DNA of 64,000 nt from Paragonimus westermani (GCA_008508345.1 QNGE01000859.1:108123-172122); one strand, 5' to 3'. Numbered from the stretch's first letter, positions 35,190 through 47,954 are shown. Numbers and translations are program-made. Notes: generated by a model from the letters alone, not told the origin.

Positions 35190-35345
35190 GTTCCAGACAG
35201 CTCTTCTCGAAAAGAAGCACTAGAATCGGGCTTCGCTCTTGTTAAAGCCCGTCAGCGGTACTTATCTTTGTCAAGGAAGGAATTAAAACTCCGGCCACGC
35301 TTTCATGAGGCAACTGCTTTGATCACTGTGCCGATGACCTTACTT
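35190..35345 (-). repeat. tRNA-derived SINE, diverged, minus strand
   Basis: The reverse complement gives, in order, a worn A-box region (GGCACAGTGATC), GTTGCCTCATGAAAG, GCCGGAGTTTTAATTCC, the ..GCTGACGGGC block and CTAGTGCTTCTTTTCG. It matches the 42 kb SINEs throughout with many substitutions. It lies inside an intron of the tentative plus-strand gene. Confidence 0.75.
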
Positions 35346-35655
35346 TAGGCACAACGGAAGTATTATACACAAACGTCCAGTTACATTCCACCGATGTTTA
35401 AAGTATATAAACCGAAACCATGCTACTCACTAGTAAAAACGGCACTGATGAGAACAAAACCCACTTGGTGATAGGTAGACTTCTCTAGTTGGATCCGTAA
35501 TCAAACGCATAAATACACCAGTACAGCTCATCTGATAGCTATCTAAACCACGGTTTAATATGGCAATTTTACTTTTGATACTTGTCATTCCATGGTTTCG
35601 GGGAACAAATGGTACGCACAATGCGATCTGATAAGCGTCCGGGATTTTGAAAAAG

Positions 35656-35753
35656 TCTAGATCCAGCGCACGCTCTTCCAGCGGCGTGTTTCATCAGTCT
35701 TATTCGTCGCGCAGAAATGAGCGTTGTTGCAACCGTAAAACCGTGGAACTGCC
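35656..35753 (+). CDS. candidate exon 6 of plus-strand gene model (98 bp)
   Basis: One base carried in, 32 codons and one carried out fit exons 5 and 7. It reads LDPAHALPAACFISLIRRAE then MSVVATVKPWNC. The acceptor (GGATTTTGAAAAAG) is purine-rich and weak, and the donor (GTGTAT) is only fair. The minus strand is also open (35569-35781). It is included mainly because the phases agree. Confidence 0.2.
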
Positions 35754-36410
35754 GTGTATGCCTAGGGATGCATCTTGTCACCTAAGATCACTTACTTATG
35801 AATTTAACTACTTTTCCGTCTCTCTTATACCATTTGGCCTCTTCTTCATGGCTTAGTCTAGCAGAACCAAGGCCCGAATCAGTATAACTCCTCGTATCAA
35901 CATAATACACAATTCTGATCACAAAATCGAGGCAGTAGAGAAGTTCCGAGGCAAACGACAGACGGTACTCCAAGGTACAATAAAACTTGTATGAACTGAA
36001 CGATGGATATGCAGAGAAACTTATCAAGATTTTCTAAAATCGTTTGAGTTTTCAGCACTTTGTTAGCCACAAACACCAATTTTAACTTTCCAGAGTAACA
36101 GAATGTTAACCGGTGCGCTGAGGACTTGGAGAACAGCTTCACGGACTCGAGGTTGATGACTCGGTGTTCGGTAGTATTCAAGGAATTGTTGGCAAGAGAA
36201 GTTGATTTTCTGAACTGTGTATTCAATTCTGGATCGCCAAGTATGTTTCGAGCACATAAACACGTTGGAGTGTGTGCGCCGATTCGTATAGATAGCTGAA
36301 TAGCCATCATAATGTGGCACTTGATTTTAACAGATACGCATAATTTTGCGTGCGTGATTTGCCTGGTCAAACCTGTAGTTTTTTCCTGTATCTCATCCAT
36401 ACCATTATAG

Positions 36411-36547
36411 TTTCTGTTATACGTTTGCTTCAAATGAGATTCAAGAGTGATGAACCTGGAATTCGACTAAACCCGGACCGGAGGTTAACGTTCGACGAGT
36501 TGACAGTCAAGGTTAAGTCGATAGCTCAAAACCACGACTTTATCTAA
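36411..36547 (+). CDS. candidate terminal exon 7 of plus-strand gene model
   Basis: The acceptor CCATACCATTATAG precedes an open segment that ends at TAA. It reads from SVIRLLQMRFKSDEPGIRLN through PDRRLTFDELTVKVKSIAQ. Codon use and amino acid mix look protein-like, and the frame needs one base from the preceding exon, which exon 6 supplies. No AATAAA was noticed close downstream. Family unknown. Confidence 0.35.
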
Positions 36548-36666
36548 CCATCCATCATACCGTAGTTCGTCTCACACAATCAGTAATGATGATTGCAGTG
36601 GGCATCCGACATTCTCTGAAAAATAATTCGAGCCTCTTTAATTCATTAGCACTTCAGTGAGTCCGA

Positions 36667-36691
36667 TAATAGCCGACTAATTCTCGGCTAT
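36667..36691. other. hairpin after the candidate terminal exon
   Basis: AATAGCCGA and TCGGCTATT are perfect complements around a 7-nt loop. A similar stem, TTCAGTCAAA/TTTGACTGAA, sits at 35076-35100. No function is assigned. Confidence 0.4.
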
Positions 36692-36929
36692 TGTGATTTG
36701 ATGTGCTTGACCATCAGTGCTTGACCAAACAGTAACAACTTGTAAATTTACATGAATAGCTGAGCTATTTTGTACTCCAAACTAACTAGCCGTACTTTTC
36801 TCTACTGGGGATTCTTAACTAACTAATTTATGGAAGTTATCACCTCTCTTTTCCTCACCGCTGAAGCAAATGATTTAACAGGCATAATTTTGTTAGTGAT
36901 CAGTGGAGAGTAGGTAAGGAAATCAAACA

Positions 36930-37112
36930 ATGATTGAAATTTTGCTGATCAGTTTCCTTTCTTTTGTGAGTTCGCTTTCAACACAGGACTTTTGTTCGAC
37001 TAAATTATCCCAGCTGTCCGAGAAGATGCAAGTACCTTATACTAACGTGCGAATGCGAAAGTACTTAATACTGATGAGCATTTTTCAATCCACTGCGACA
37101 GTGTTGGATTAA
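36930..37112 (+). CDS. candidate secreted-protein first exon
   Basis: The ATG opens a 60-residue frame whose start, MIEILLISFLSFVSSLSTQD, looks like a signal peptide: short, uncharged and serine-rich at the likely cleavage site. One cysteine follows. Possible donors lie inside the frame. With only one hydrophobic stretch as evidence, chance remains likely. No family recognised. Confidence 0.22.
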   Translation: MIEILLISFLSFVSSLSTQDFCSTKLSQLSEKMQVPYTNVRMRKYLILMSIFQSTATVLD

Positions 37113-40100
37113 CCGAATTGCACGCCTACATCAAATAGTTGTAGTCGAGTCTGGACTATATAAGAGGTGTAATGACCTGATACCACAAACACTCGGCAGT
37201 GGCAGCCATTTACCCACTGCATTCGTTCGTATGTTGCGGTAGCTGAACAAGTGACAGCCCATTTAGTAACCCGTAGCAACTTTCGAAATAAGCTTTGTGA
37301 CTTCAGGACGTTCATCCAGTTCAGGAGTAAATGAATAATGATAGGTTTAGTGTATGGTTTCAACGAGCCAACCGCTGTTCTGCACATTTTTCTCAAAACG
37401 ATCGCAACTCTGAGCATCCGAATTACTAATCAAAATTAGATTGGAAAAGAATTTTAACCCCCGAACGAATGCTAACCGTCAAACAAAGCTGAAACTACTC
37501 ACGCGACAAGACCCTACACCATCAGTCACGGTTATTTTTTGCTGTGTGCTTCTAACTATGAAGACACGTGATAGCATCACCAGAAAACGGATGCAAACAC
37601 TGGCATATTATTGGTGAAGTCGGGTTGTTCGGTTATCCAAGTGGTTTGTTTTTGCGTTGATAGGTGATACTTAATGTTATTCAGTTACAGAAGGCGTTGA
37701 AGTGTACACAGTAATATAATTAAAAAGAAGTATCGTATATTCCAAATAATTAAGCAACTTTTGTCTATAAGGTGTTCGGTTGAGTATCTGCCTAATTGAG
37801 GTTACGGTACGCCACCGGACAGGGTGTATTTTGAAGGTAATTAATTCTTTTTAGACTACTCGAAACTTGAAATGATGGTGACGTAATTGAAAATCAAACG
37901 TATGTGATCACGCACTGTCTGACTGACTTCCGCGTTAGAACAAAGGCAATTGCAATTTTTGAACAGATGTCATCCGGAAGTGTACACACGAAATGCGTCG
38001 GGACTGCTCCCGTAGATAGCAAATGTGAACAAATGATGATCGTCATTTCAGACGCACATAGGCAAGGCGAGATGCACACCGCCGGGTGGATTCGACAAAG
38101 ACCAGGTAGTTCAACTCATGGAAGATCACTCGACTCCAGATAAAAATATTCCTTTTTAGCTCTCTAAAATACACATCTAAACAGGTGGATAAGTGTGGAA
38201 GCAAATTGTAGATCTTATCCAGGTGTGAAAGACGCATTTCTTAGATTGACACCCAGTAATTTGACGTCGAGCTAGTAGACTAGAAGGAATAAGCTTTCTA
38301 TTAGTGTTTCCGTGGGAACCGTGCAACGAACATCCGACTACTGTCAAAGGATGATGAAGTCAGTTATCTTCAGACAGTAGCAAACATGGCGTAATTTATT
38401 GTGGACGAAGTATCCAACTTCACGGATTTTGTAGTGGGATGTCGGTAACTTTAACGAAAAACGGTAATCTAGTCTGCAGCTCCTCGAGACAATGAAGAAA
38501 TGTTCAAATGAAGGAGATGATGTGATTTTTCGGGAAACAAGTAGAATGGAGCCCAGTGATAATATCCGGTGTATCCGTAGCCATGGGCTTGGGTGCAATA
38601 GATACATTAAATAGTAACCTTAATTCCAATTCTTATGTGAACGCCTTGGATAGCAGCCAGGTGCAATTTCGGCTCCAAGTATTTAAGTGGAGGTCATTTT
38701 CAGACAGAACGCTTTCTCAGAACTTATATGCATGAAAATTTGTTTGTTTTGTCTTCGGGCATCCTATTTGCTGGATTAGTCGACACATAATCTCCCAGTG
38801 AACACGAAAATAAATGTCCGTTGATGAAGTCTACCCAACAAGTACATGTGATACCAGCAGATACATTGTTTTACGCTTAAATTAACACTACAAAAAATGA
38901 ATATTGAATAAAAACTATTCTCCACTTTATGCTGAGCTAAATAACTTTCCCATCAGAACTACAGATTTGACCTTCCTGATTTTGTTTTCAAGTTTGAACG
39001 AGAAATCTTGAATACATGGCGTAAAAATTGAGGGATCCATTTAGGAGTCAAACGATCAAAGAGATTTTGCTTCTTTCTTAATAATATGTGAAGACGGTCA
39101 GTGAAAACTATTTGTCAGTATAATCACACCAAGTTTATAATCGACAGACAAAATTAGTATCACTAGAAAGTCAATGTTCTTGGATAAAGTGCTACGTATG
39201 GTCAAAAAATATTCTTTGGTTGAATAACGTACTAAATTACGTATTAATGTGTTTATCAGGAGGTACACAAATTGCTTTCACGTTACTGAATAATCTGAAA
39301 GGATGGTTATAACCTCTCATGAATAGACTTACGAAACAAGCTACTTAACGGTTTAGGAGAAATCGAACTTTGGTTAGAATGCCACGACGTATAAATGGTG
39401 AGTTGCGCTAAAGAACGAGAGCAGAATAGCAAACACGTGGTTCGATCGGGCTAAACACAACTGTAGTCTCAATTTTTTTCTAAATCATCATAGCGCGTGC
39501 ACTGGGTTTTAAAAGAAAGCAAACGCCGATGGTTAGTTCTAGTGAAAACTGTCTTAGATTTGGTGAACCTCATTAGCATCATGTGTGAGTGGAGTCGAAA
39601 CAAAGACCAAAGAGTAATTGGCAGACAGTAGTTCAGATACTCAACCATTAGCTCGCGAAATCGCTGCCAACAGAGTAGCTTGCTCGCAAGTGAACCAATC
39701 CTAAACGGTTGATCCATCCCAGCTTGTGAAAAAAGAGGGCGCGATAACCAACAGAATTAAACAAATAAATATTTGGTAACACCTTCAATTAGTTTGCCAT
39801 CGAGTCTCTTGATGTATAGTGTAATAGATGGCTGTGGCTGTTACTAGCTAAATGAACGAATGAGCAGCTCTATATTCAACTTCCGCTTGGACATAAACAA
39901 TACTCCAAATATGTCTCAACAAACATTCGTTCAACACAGTCTGTCTGACACCATGCAGCAGAAAACCAATATCCTGAGAGATCATTATGACCACGTGATG
40001 TTGCGGTGTGTTCTGTCAGCAAACTTTCAGAAGAGACGGTTGCACTCAGTTACGAACTCATCGTAATACAAATCACTATCATTCAAATGATCGTTTATTT

Positions 40101-42180
40101 GCTGAGACATACCTCTAACTTGTCTACGTGAAACAATTTTTCTTCGAAGGACAATCATTTATGTAATTAGATTACCATAACCCAATCAGTCGTGTTGGTC
40201 ACGGTCATGAGAGATCCAAAGGCATAATGCCCAAAANCGTTGAGGTATTCGGCCGAGCGTTCGAAAACTCGCACCCCCGACCTGGCAATCCACCACACAA
40301 AGACATAATGCCCAAAAGGAGGAGCTGAGTAACATAACCACATTGCAAATAGTGTTATATTTATTGTGAAATCTAATGCGGTGAAGTAAAGCGACCAAAT
40401 ACTCTACTGGCAAGTAATGTGGTGAGTAACGGTTACTATCGGATAAGATGGAAAAAGTCATGGAGAACACTAACTCAGAAATTAGCGCTTCACACCTGTG
40501 AAGTCTGTATGAACACCGCCTGATATAAAACGGTTGTGTCTGCATATCACTCTGAAACAAATTTGTGACGGCACGAAATTTGTCAAAGAAAGTGATTGAC
40601 TTAGACGTAAAATCAGTCGTAAGTGTTTCATAGCTCACTGCGGGTTTTATAAAAATATCAAAATATGTTATGACACACAGGTGTGTAGTGTCATTTCCCG
40701 GTGTTTTACGAACATTATTCTTGTTCTGATGCCAAAGTTGACGTCGTGGAGTCAGCAAAACGGCCATTGTGGTACTTAACATTTGTATTGTCTAACAAAT
40801 CGCAGGGCACAAATGAGCCTAAACAAGACCCAGAAACCTTCCATTGAAAAACTGTAGAAAATTATCAAAAACATTGATATATGCTGATAGGTTTCGAGGT
40901 TGTTTGTTTCAACTGCGTTAGATTTTTGCAGATCTGGTGAGCAGAAACAAGTTCTCTAATTTGCTGCTCAACCAGTTAGAAAATCACTTCCGAAACAATG
41001 TCAAGAAGAATAGTACCTTACGTGTAGTTTAACGGCGCTTATTTTAACGGTCTTTAAATACTGTTGAACAAAGTCGCATTGTACGATATCTTTGCTTGTG
41101 AACTCATTGGCCTTCTGATAAGAAAGTGGTTGCAGCAGCTTCACTGATCAGCTGTACACGGGTTTAACGCTGAAATTAACCACTCAAAACGAGTCAGTCT
41201 CCTTTTCTTAATCACACAGTTTATTACATCACTCTCAAAGACGAGTCCATTTTTTAGAAAAATTATCAACAATATTCGATTTTTTGTTCATCCGGCTCAA
41301 TGATGATATGTTATATGATCCACACTGTGTTAGATGCTAGACACTGAAGTCTTTTAAATTTCCTGCCTAGGCGCTCCTTGAATATGAATAACACCTACGT
41401 AGGTAAGAAAGTCACACAGCAATTTTGGCCTAATTACAGTTCATTTTTTCAGTTAGAAATTATTTTAGATACTTGGTGACAACGCTGACAACTTCGCGCG
41501 TCATGTACACTTAGATAACACTTTTGTCAGATATACTTGATCATACACACTGGAACCTGTCTTGTTGAACACTTCATTCAAGAGCCACTGACTCGACACT
41601 CTCGCGCATTGTTCGCGTAAAATAGCAGTTGCGCTTCACGTTATGCCCACAAACTTCGTGTTGAAATATTGTCCATTGTAAAATCATCTGATAAACTCAA
41701 AGGACTCCTTTGATAACTGAACTAACCATTGTTTAATCATGTGAGAAGTTCTGAGTATCTGCTTTTACATCAAAATAAAAAATCCTTTGGAGCACCGAGT
41801 TGGTCATAATACCCAATTAATGTAAGGCGAACGTTGTCTGATTCACATGTTTTCTACTTCTGTGAGCCCAGTGCAAAAGTAGTTATCAAAATTGTTTCCA
41901 TCAGTGGATCTATCCAACTGGCTTGGAACACAGAGTTTACCATAGGAAATTTGCGCACATTATTTTGAGAAGAGATAAAACGAAAACAGTGTATACTTGC
42001 GGAGCAACATGCTATTCTCAAATGCATGATAGACAAGCAGTTTGAAAGGTAAACTTTCCAAAAGATGATCTTAAAACTGTACTCAACTAACAAATGTCTG
42101 ATAAGTGATAACCGACGTTTTTCAACTTATTTGCAATCAACAGTAACCTGTAAACAAGATAAGAAAAAAAGAATTTCGTT
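37113..42180. other. long stretch without recognisable gene
   Basis: Only short frames, often on both strands at once (37894-38143). The 198-codon minus frame at 40186-40782 runs through an undefined base at 40237 and cannot be trusted. Near 40218-40236 and 40298-40316 the phrase AAAGRCATAATGCCCAAAA is duplicated, the first copy ending at the N. Confidence 0.45.
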
Positions 42181-42193
42181 TATTCAGTTTCCA

Positions 42194-43097
42194 AGTTGAC
42201 CATCACTCACATTTGATCGCAGCGTTCGCATTCAGATAAATTTTACAGCCAGCCTCTTTCAAAAACAAGCACTAGACTCGAGTTTCGCTCTCATTAGAGC
42301 TCGTCAGTAATGCATATCCTTGCCACAGGACAGTTACTGTGTCTCCTCTCGAGACGATCGGGCAACCTGATCATTGCTCACACGCGAGAGTGGTTGAGCG
42401 TTCAGATTTGATAATTCGGTCTTGCCTGATGTGAGGTCAATGGCGCAGTGGTTAACACGGTTGCCTCATGATTGAAATGGCCGGAGTTCAAATCCCGGCC
42501 GTGGCAAGGATATGCACTACTGACGAGCTCTAATGAGAGCGAAACTCGAGTCTAGTGCTTCTTTTCGAAAGAGGCTGGCTGGAAAGTCTATCTGAATGCG
42601 AACGCTGCGATCAAATGTGAGTGATGGTCAACTTGAAAATAAACCAAATCCCCGACTACTCATCAGTAATCTAAAATATCGCCTTGCTTTCGAAAAGAAG
42701 CACTAGACTCGAGTTTCGCTCTCATTAGAGCTCGTCAGTAATGCATATCCTTGCCACAGGACAGTTACTGTGTCTCCTCTCGAGACGATCGGGCAACCTG
42801 ATCATTGCTCACACGCGAGAGTGGTTGAGCGTTCAGATTTGATAATTCGGTCTTGCCTGATGTGAGGTCAATGGCGCAGTGGTTAACACGGTTGCCTCAT
42901 GATTGAAATGGCCGGAGTTCAAATCCCGGCCGTGGCAAGGATATGCACTACTGACGAGCTCTAATGAGAGCAAAACTCAAGTCTAGTGCTTCTTTTCGAA
43001 AGAGGCTGGCTGGAAAGTCTATCTGAATGCGAAGGCTGCGATCAAATGTGAGTGATGGTCAACTTGAAAATAAACCAAATCCCCCACTACTCATCAG
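42194..43097. mobile_element. nested SINE composite with tandem duplication
   Basis: The block consists of an inverted SINE 3' fragment (42194-42330), a spacer, a forward SINE (head near 42435, end 42668), a 29-bp joint, then a repeat of inverted fragment, spacer and forward SINE (42698-43099, offset 431). The two 402-bp units differ at only a few bases. The whole block is flanked by the 13-bp direct repeat TATTCAGTTTCCA (42181-42193 and 43098-43110), which could be a target-site duplication. Confidence 0.7.
42355..42668 (+). repeat. tRNA-derived SINE, well preserved copy 1
   Basis: The tRNA-like head has an A box (TGGCGCAGTGGTTAACACGG) and a B box (GAGTTCAAATCC). It is followed by the SINE body and a tail ending CCGACTACTCATCAG. 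About 80 bp upstream of the head also appears in the R1-linked copies, so the element may begin before the tRNA part. Such elements are transcribed by RNA polymerase III and moved by a partner LINE; the partner is not visible here. Confidence 0.8.
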
Positions 43098-43099
43098 TA
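42786..43099 (+). repeat. tRNA-derived SINE, well preserved copy 2
   Basis: Same head, body and tail as copy 1 at a constant offset of 431, differing at a few positions (for instance GCAAAACTCAAG against GCGAAACTCGAG). It arose by local duplication rather than by a second insertion. Confidence 0.8.
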
Positions 43100-43978
43100 T
43101 TCAGTTTCCATTAAGCGGTTCATTTAAAGATGTTAAGTTTCGTTTGAAAATCAGCCTGAGATGGATAGTTTCCGGGGTTAACATTAGTTTAATACTGAAA
43201 CGGGTTAAAAAGCTTATTGTTCACTGAGTGCTAATGAAGAAGAACGACTTTAACCGTAAAAATTTTGACATGAAAATGATATAGTGTTATGACCAGCATG
43301 ATTACTTACTTTTTAGTATCTGGTCACGAAAGTACACAAACTGCTTCCAAACATGTCCGTATCACAGTTGCGAACGTAGGGGACAGTCAGTTTGGTTGCA
43401 TGAAAAATGCTTATAAATACTTACTGAAAAAGTGACCTAAGTCAGACAAGCCGTCTGAAGTGAATCCGGAAGTTGGAGAGTTCGCGATGATCAGAAGAGG
43501 CGTTTTTACTAAAGGGTGAAAAGTGTGACAAAACTGAGAACTGACAAGTTTGGCGTCGAATGTTTGACATCTAACTTCACTATATGGCGTCTGAAAAAGC
43601 GACAAATTTTAAAGTGTACAGAGTGTGAATGGCAAATGTTGAATAAGATAAGAAATCCTACTCGTTATTGTGCCGAGCCAAGAATTCCTATATAAATGCG
43701 GCCAAAAATATGCTGTAAGTGAATGAAGCGTTCTCGATGCGAGATTAATATGAGAAGTAAAAATAGTTGCATTCCACATCCGTTGACTGATACGAACAGA
43801 TGAAAGCTTGAGTTGTAATTTAGTCGCCTAGATACACACTACCTCGCTGGCGATAAAAATTGCAGACCAAAGGAGATAGAAAAACAAAGACTAAGAAGAA
43901 TTTAGGAATTGAAACGATCGCCATAACGCCGAATCCCCTGCCACTAAATGCAACAATGAGAATTGAATCCGAGTACAA
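43100..43978. other. no recognisable gene
   Basis: Unique sequence between the SINE composite and the start of the large inverted repeat. The short frames have no support. Confidence 0.4.
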
Positions 43979-46152
43979 AAAATTGACGCGAGAACTCACT
44001 CAGTACAAGCTTATCATTTGCTCAAGAAATCCACAATATGTACATGCGAAGTAAGGCGTGTTTGAGATTGTGGTCATGATTTCGTTTTCCTCATATGCTA
44101 GTTAACCCGAATGAAACAAAACTACATGCTGATGGGTAGTTAATATGATTGCAGTTGACAAACAGTAACTAAATCTTGATTAGAAATAATCGAGCAACGT
44201 GATCACCGTTCATCAGATTTCAGGCATATCGATTCGGTCGTGTCAAATCAGGAGCTAGTGTCGCGATGGTCAACACAGTGATCTCATGAAAGCGTCGGCG
44301 GTTTTGCAACTCTGAGGGTGGCAAGAATAAGCACAATGTACGAGAAATAACGGAAAGCAATGCTCGAGTATATCGAACATGGAGTAATGAAAGACAAAAC
44401 AAAATTGAACTGAGCAGATACATTAAATTGATCCGGATAAGCCGTTTGAGCAGCTGAAATGAAAGCACACAAACAGTGAGAGCTTTGAAAAACAACGCGT
44501 CATCACACAATGACAACGGCAAACGGAATAACACTCAGCATTACTAACTGCCAACGTGTTTCGACAATACAAGATAAACTTGAAATGTCTCATAAAAATT
44601 CCCCAGTTCTACATCAGTGGAAACTATCTGGGAATGTTTGTCTGAAAATAAAAATCTTTCAATGTGCCTAAAGTGAAATGGCTGTGTGGAAAACGCGATT
44701 ACTCTGTAACATACAACTGTGTAGCCTTACCCAAAAATGCAACATTTTCTACACAATATACACCGAAGAGCAATGTGGCAAGTGTTGCCGAACGCAAACA
44801 ATTCCGATGTGACCGAAGCATCACCGCTGGACTCTCAGTAGCGGATGAGACTTGAATCAGGCGTCAATGTCATCAAACAAATCTGACAACTGAGTGCAAC
44901 AGTTCCGAACGGAGGTAATGCTGCGCGAGTTGTTGCCTTCGAAATTCCCGCCCACCGATCTTTCCATTTATCTTATCATGGCAATCTGCATAAATATGTC
45001 TATGGTAGACTCGAGGCTGTATCAATACTGCATATCACCACGTATTGCTCTACATATCTCTGTTTACAACCTCCATATCCAGATCGGACCACATCTCATC
45101 ATATCCGTTGATTGCTTTCTAAGAACAACGTTCATATGCGGTGTACCCTCTAACTGCGAAGTAATGGTCGATTGCAAATTTGACCCGGATACTGATGGGG
45201 TCTGCTCCATCCAATTTAGTGGTTTTTATCCCCGTAGTTAATAGTTCGATCACAGTTGAAGTTCAGCGAACCAGAAACTTACATTTTTGTAAAATGACTG
45301 AGTTGTGATTGCACGCGCAAAATGAGATCCTTCGCTCGTGCTGCCTGGTGGGAACAAAACAAGACTTGGCCTATTGGAGGAAATATGATCATTTGGGTCA
45401 TTGGCAACGCCATCACCAACTCTGTTACAGACACCGAGATGCTGACAAGTCAGATTCCAAAAAGACGACATTGCATGTGAAACTTGAGTTGTCTTCATCC
45501 CAACAGTCTGACATCCTCTTCGGGGAAACTAACAAAGTGGTAACACAAACAATGTTGAAAGACGCGTATCACAATTGGGCAAAAACAAAGAAAATCATAC
45601 TGGGAATATCACAGTCTAAAACGGAAGCCATTACAGGTTATTGTAGATGATCGTTACGGGACTTGACATGAACATGTCAAATGAAATGACAATCGAAATG
45701 TTTAGTTCCAATTTGGTACTGGGTATAGAAATTTGTGTAGTGCAGCAGTGACGAACATGATCTTAAAGCAACAGGAGTGAACAATCTTGTTTCTGGAAGC
45801 ACCAGTTGCGTTTGTCTGGAGTAACATGGTGATCATTGTGTGAGTGAACGAATGAACGTTCTTGTTCCTGGGATTAAATCATGATGGTTACGGGGAGAGA
45901 AACAGTCCAGTTGATTAGTTCAATGACGTCATGTTGCAAAAGTTAGTGGTTGTCGCTGCGAGGCTAAACATTTCTGTCAACGGTAGCATGGAGATATATG
46001 AAATGGAAATCCTTTGCAATTCAAGGTAGGTCACATTCAATGGTAGATATGGCCAAATTAACCAGAGGCGACGTGTCCTAATTTGGCCAGGAAAACACGC
46101 GGGAAAAACTGAGTCTGTAAAATTCGATAGTGTTTACGGAAATACCAGAGAT
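43979..46152 (+). repeat. large inverted repeat, left outer arm
   Basis: Pairs with 51172-53346 at a constant coordinate sum of 97324, shifting to 97325 near 44070 because of one inserted base on the right. I counted roughly a dozen substitutions in 2.17 kb, so identity is about 99 percent. Its first 420 bp are an R1 fragment. Frames at 44664-44855, 44894-45241 and 45309-45650 are mirrored exactly on the right; they carry no known motif. Confidence 0.95.
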
Positions 46153-47179
46153 TTGATTACCAGTTGGCTCATGAAACCACTGTTGGTACTCTATTCCACC
46201 GGTCTCCTCAAAGTACTTGTGGGTTCCGTCAACTTAGTGTGTAGCTTGTTTCACAACCTATTGCATTCTGCTAGTTAGAGCGGTGTTTTCATCTTTTATA
46301 CATTGGACATCAAGCGAAATTGATGTTCTCTTTCGGCAGTGAAATGAATTTCTCACACTGTACTTTTCTAGAATAAGCTGTACACGTGCTATGATTGAAG
46401 CTCAGGAGTGTATTGCATTTTAGTTACAACTAAGACTTCAACTTCAGTGTGTGGTTTTGTGAGGCGAACGTATAAATGGTATTACCACTGACGTTGACCT
46501 ATTCATGACCTCTCTATCAAATGTTTAGGACGCCTGCAAAGATATATGATTAAGTATATTGTGCGCGTCACACGATTCAATAGTGAACTCACTTGAAGTT
46601 GTATACAATTTTTTGATATTTCTTCCTGTTCTTGGCTCTTTGGTTGAGTAATTCGGTAGGTTCACAGATAAAATTGGTTGTCGATGATAATTTGCACAGG
46701 AAAAGTTTGTTAACCTACTTGTGCGGTAGAGAATTCTGTTCTTTCAGTTACAAGACAATAAAAACATTCCATTTTGCAGATATTATAGGCAAATTCCCGG
46801 TTGTCACAACGGTCGTTTTAGACGGGCCTTTCACCAACTCAATTCAAAGCTCATCATCACATGCAAGATTCTTAACAGGGTTCACAATAGAACATTTGTA
46901 GTCTGTCTCAAGGAAACAAGACGATTGATTTCTCGGAGCCTATGTTGAAGATGAGATTTCCGTTGACAGCTTTGACGATTCTTTCCATCTTTTGATGTCC
47001 AAGCTGAGTTTTGGTCTCCAAAACAGTACAATGCAAAGGATCAAAATGTGACTACGAGTAAAATACAGCTTCCCAGAAAGTCGCTTAGAAGGTTTTAATT
47101 TTTTGAACTTTGCATCCAAAGAACGCACCGGAATCTAGCTAATTCAGAAAATAAATTGTAGCTTAAATCTGAGCATTTC
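46153..47179. other. no recognisable gene (arm interior)
   Basis: Left-arm sequence with no assembled right-hand partner. An 89-codon frame at 46632-46901 is unsupported. Confidence 0.4.
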
Positions 47180-47475
47180 TTTCATGCAGAAATATGACGT
47201 ATATTGCGAGGTATCGATATTTCCTCTAGTCCCAACAGTCGCACATGTAAGACACGCAGGTTAACTGTGACTTACAGCTGCAGATAGACAGGACAGCGAC
47301 ACATACATTTACACCAAGTATTATACTATCAACACCACATCAGCCCGATGGGTTGCTTTGACTACGTATGTGGACATAGCACCGACTGGTGATTTCTGAT
47401 CAGCATAGCTTAACCAAAGGTCGGAAACTTCTGGTTCATATTGCATGACGATATTTTGAACGAGAAAGATGTCTA
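47180..47475 (-). pseudogene. decayed Penelope-like element, C-terminus and tail
   Basis: The minus strand aligns with the 9.97-10.26 kb PLE. GTTCAAAATATCGTCATGCA matches ATTCAAGATACTGTTGCGCA, AAGTTTCCGACC lies at the KLLAFC position, and a worn hammerhead-like motif sits at the 3' end. The same segment can be lined up with 26.43-26.75 kb. The frame is destroyed by stops and indels. Confidence 0.6.
47204..47244 (-). ncRNA. eroded hammerhead-like motif (copy 3)
   Basis: Forty-one bases, the same length as copies 1 and 2: GTGCGA, CTGTTGG (core altered at two positions), 8 nt, GAA, a 10-nt stem III remnant, C, TCGCAA. Stem I keeps five pairs. The altered core should make it inactive. Confidence 0.5.
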
Positions 47476-47639
47476 TTTTTGCAATGCACGGAAAATAGTT
47501 GTGCCAACGACATCATGCAAAAATTGATATCTCCTCAATCCTACACGTACTCAACAGTCGACTTACGTTTAGTCCAAACCAAGAGAAGACCAGCTCTCCA
47601 AATTTGAGAACAGAGTTCGCCTAATTGTTCTGTCTCTCA

Positions 47640-47720
47640 CATTATCTACAATTTCAATTGTAGTGGTGTTGTGAACCGAGGAGGCGGATTTGCGGAGTTC
47701 GAATCACGACTCATGCGTCT
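47640..47720 (+). repeat. possible worn tRNA-derived fragment
   Basis: GAGTTCGAATCACG is a good B box, and GTGGTGTTGTGAACCGAGGA upstream could be a worn A-box region. The body does not match the main SINE family. Confidence 0.25.
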
Positions 47721-47954
47721 CCATGGGATTACGAACAGAAACACACATTTGCACACCAAACTCGTCTGACGGTGCTCCGGTCGCTTTGGACACCATGTCT
47801 CAGTTCCGTCATGTGGCGGAAGCCATTCTACGTGATGCTGCCATCTAAAGATCCTTTCCGTATCTCTCCCGTATTTATCTCGCGATCATTTCGATCAATG
47901 CTACTATAGAATATTGGTGTAATTAGTATGGCGCGACCATCTATCCCCACTACA

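Noticed and set aside
35897..36433. 178-codon minus-strand frame
   Set aside because: No motif, no good splice context, and it overlaps the better bordered plus-strand exon at 36411-36547.
42194..43099. CRISPR-like or satellite array
   Set aside because: There are only two units of about 402 bp, and their content is SINE sequence, not short repeats with variable spacers.
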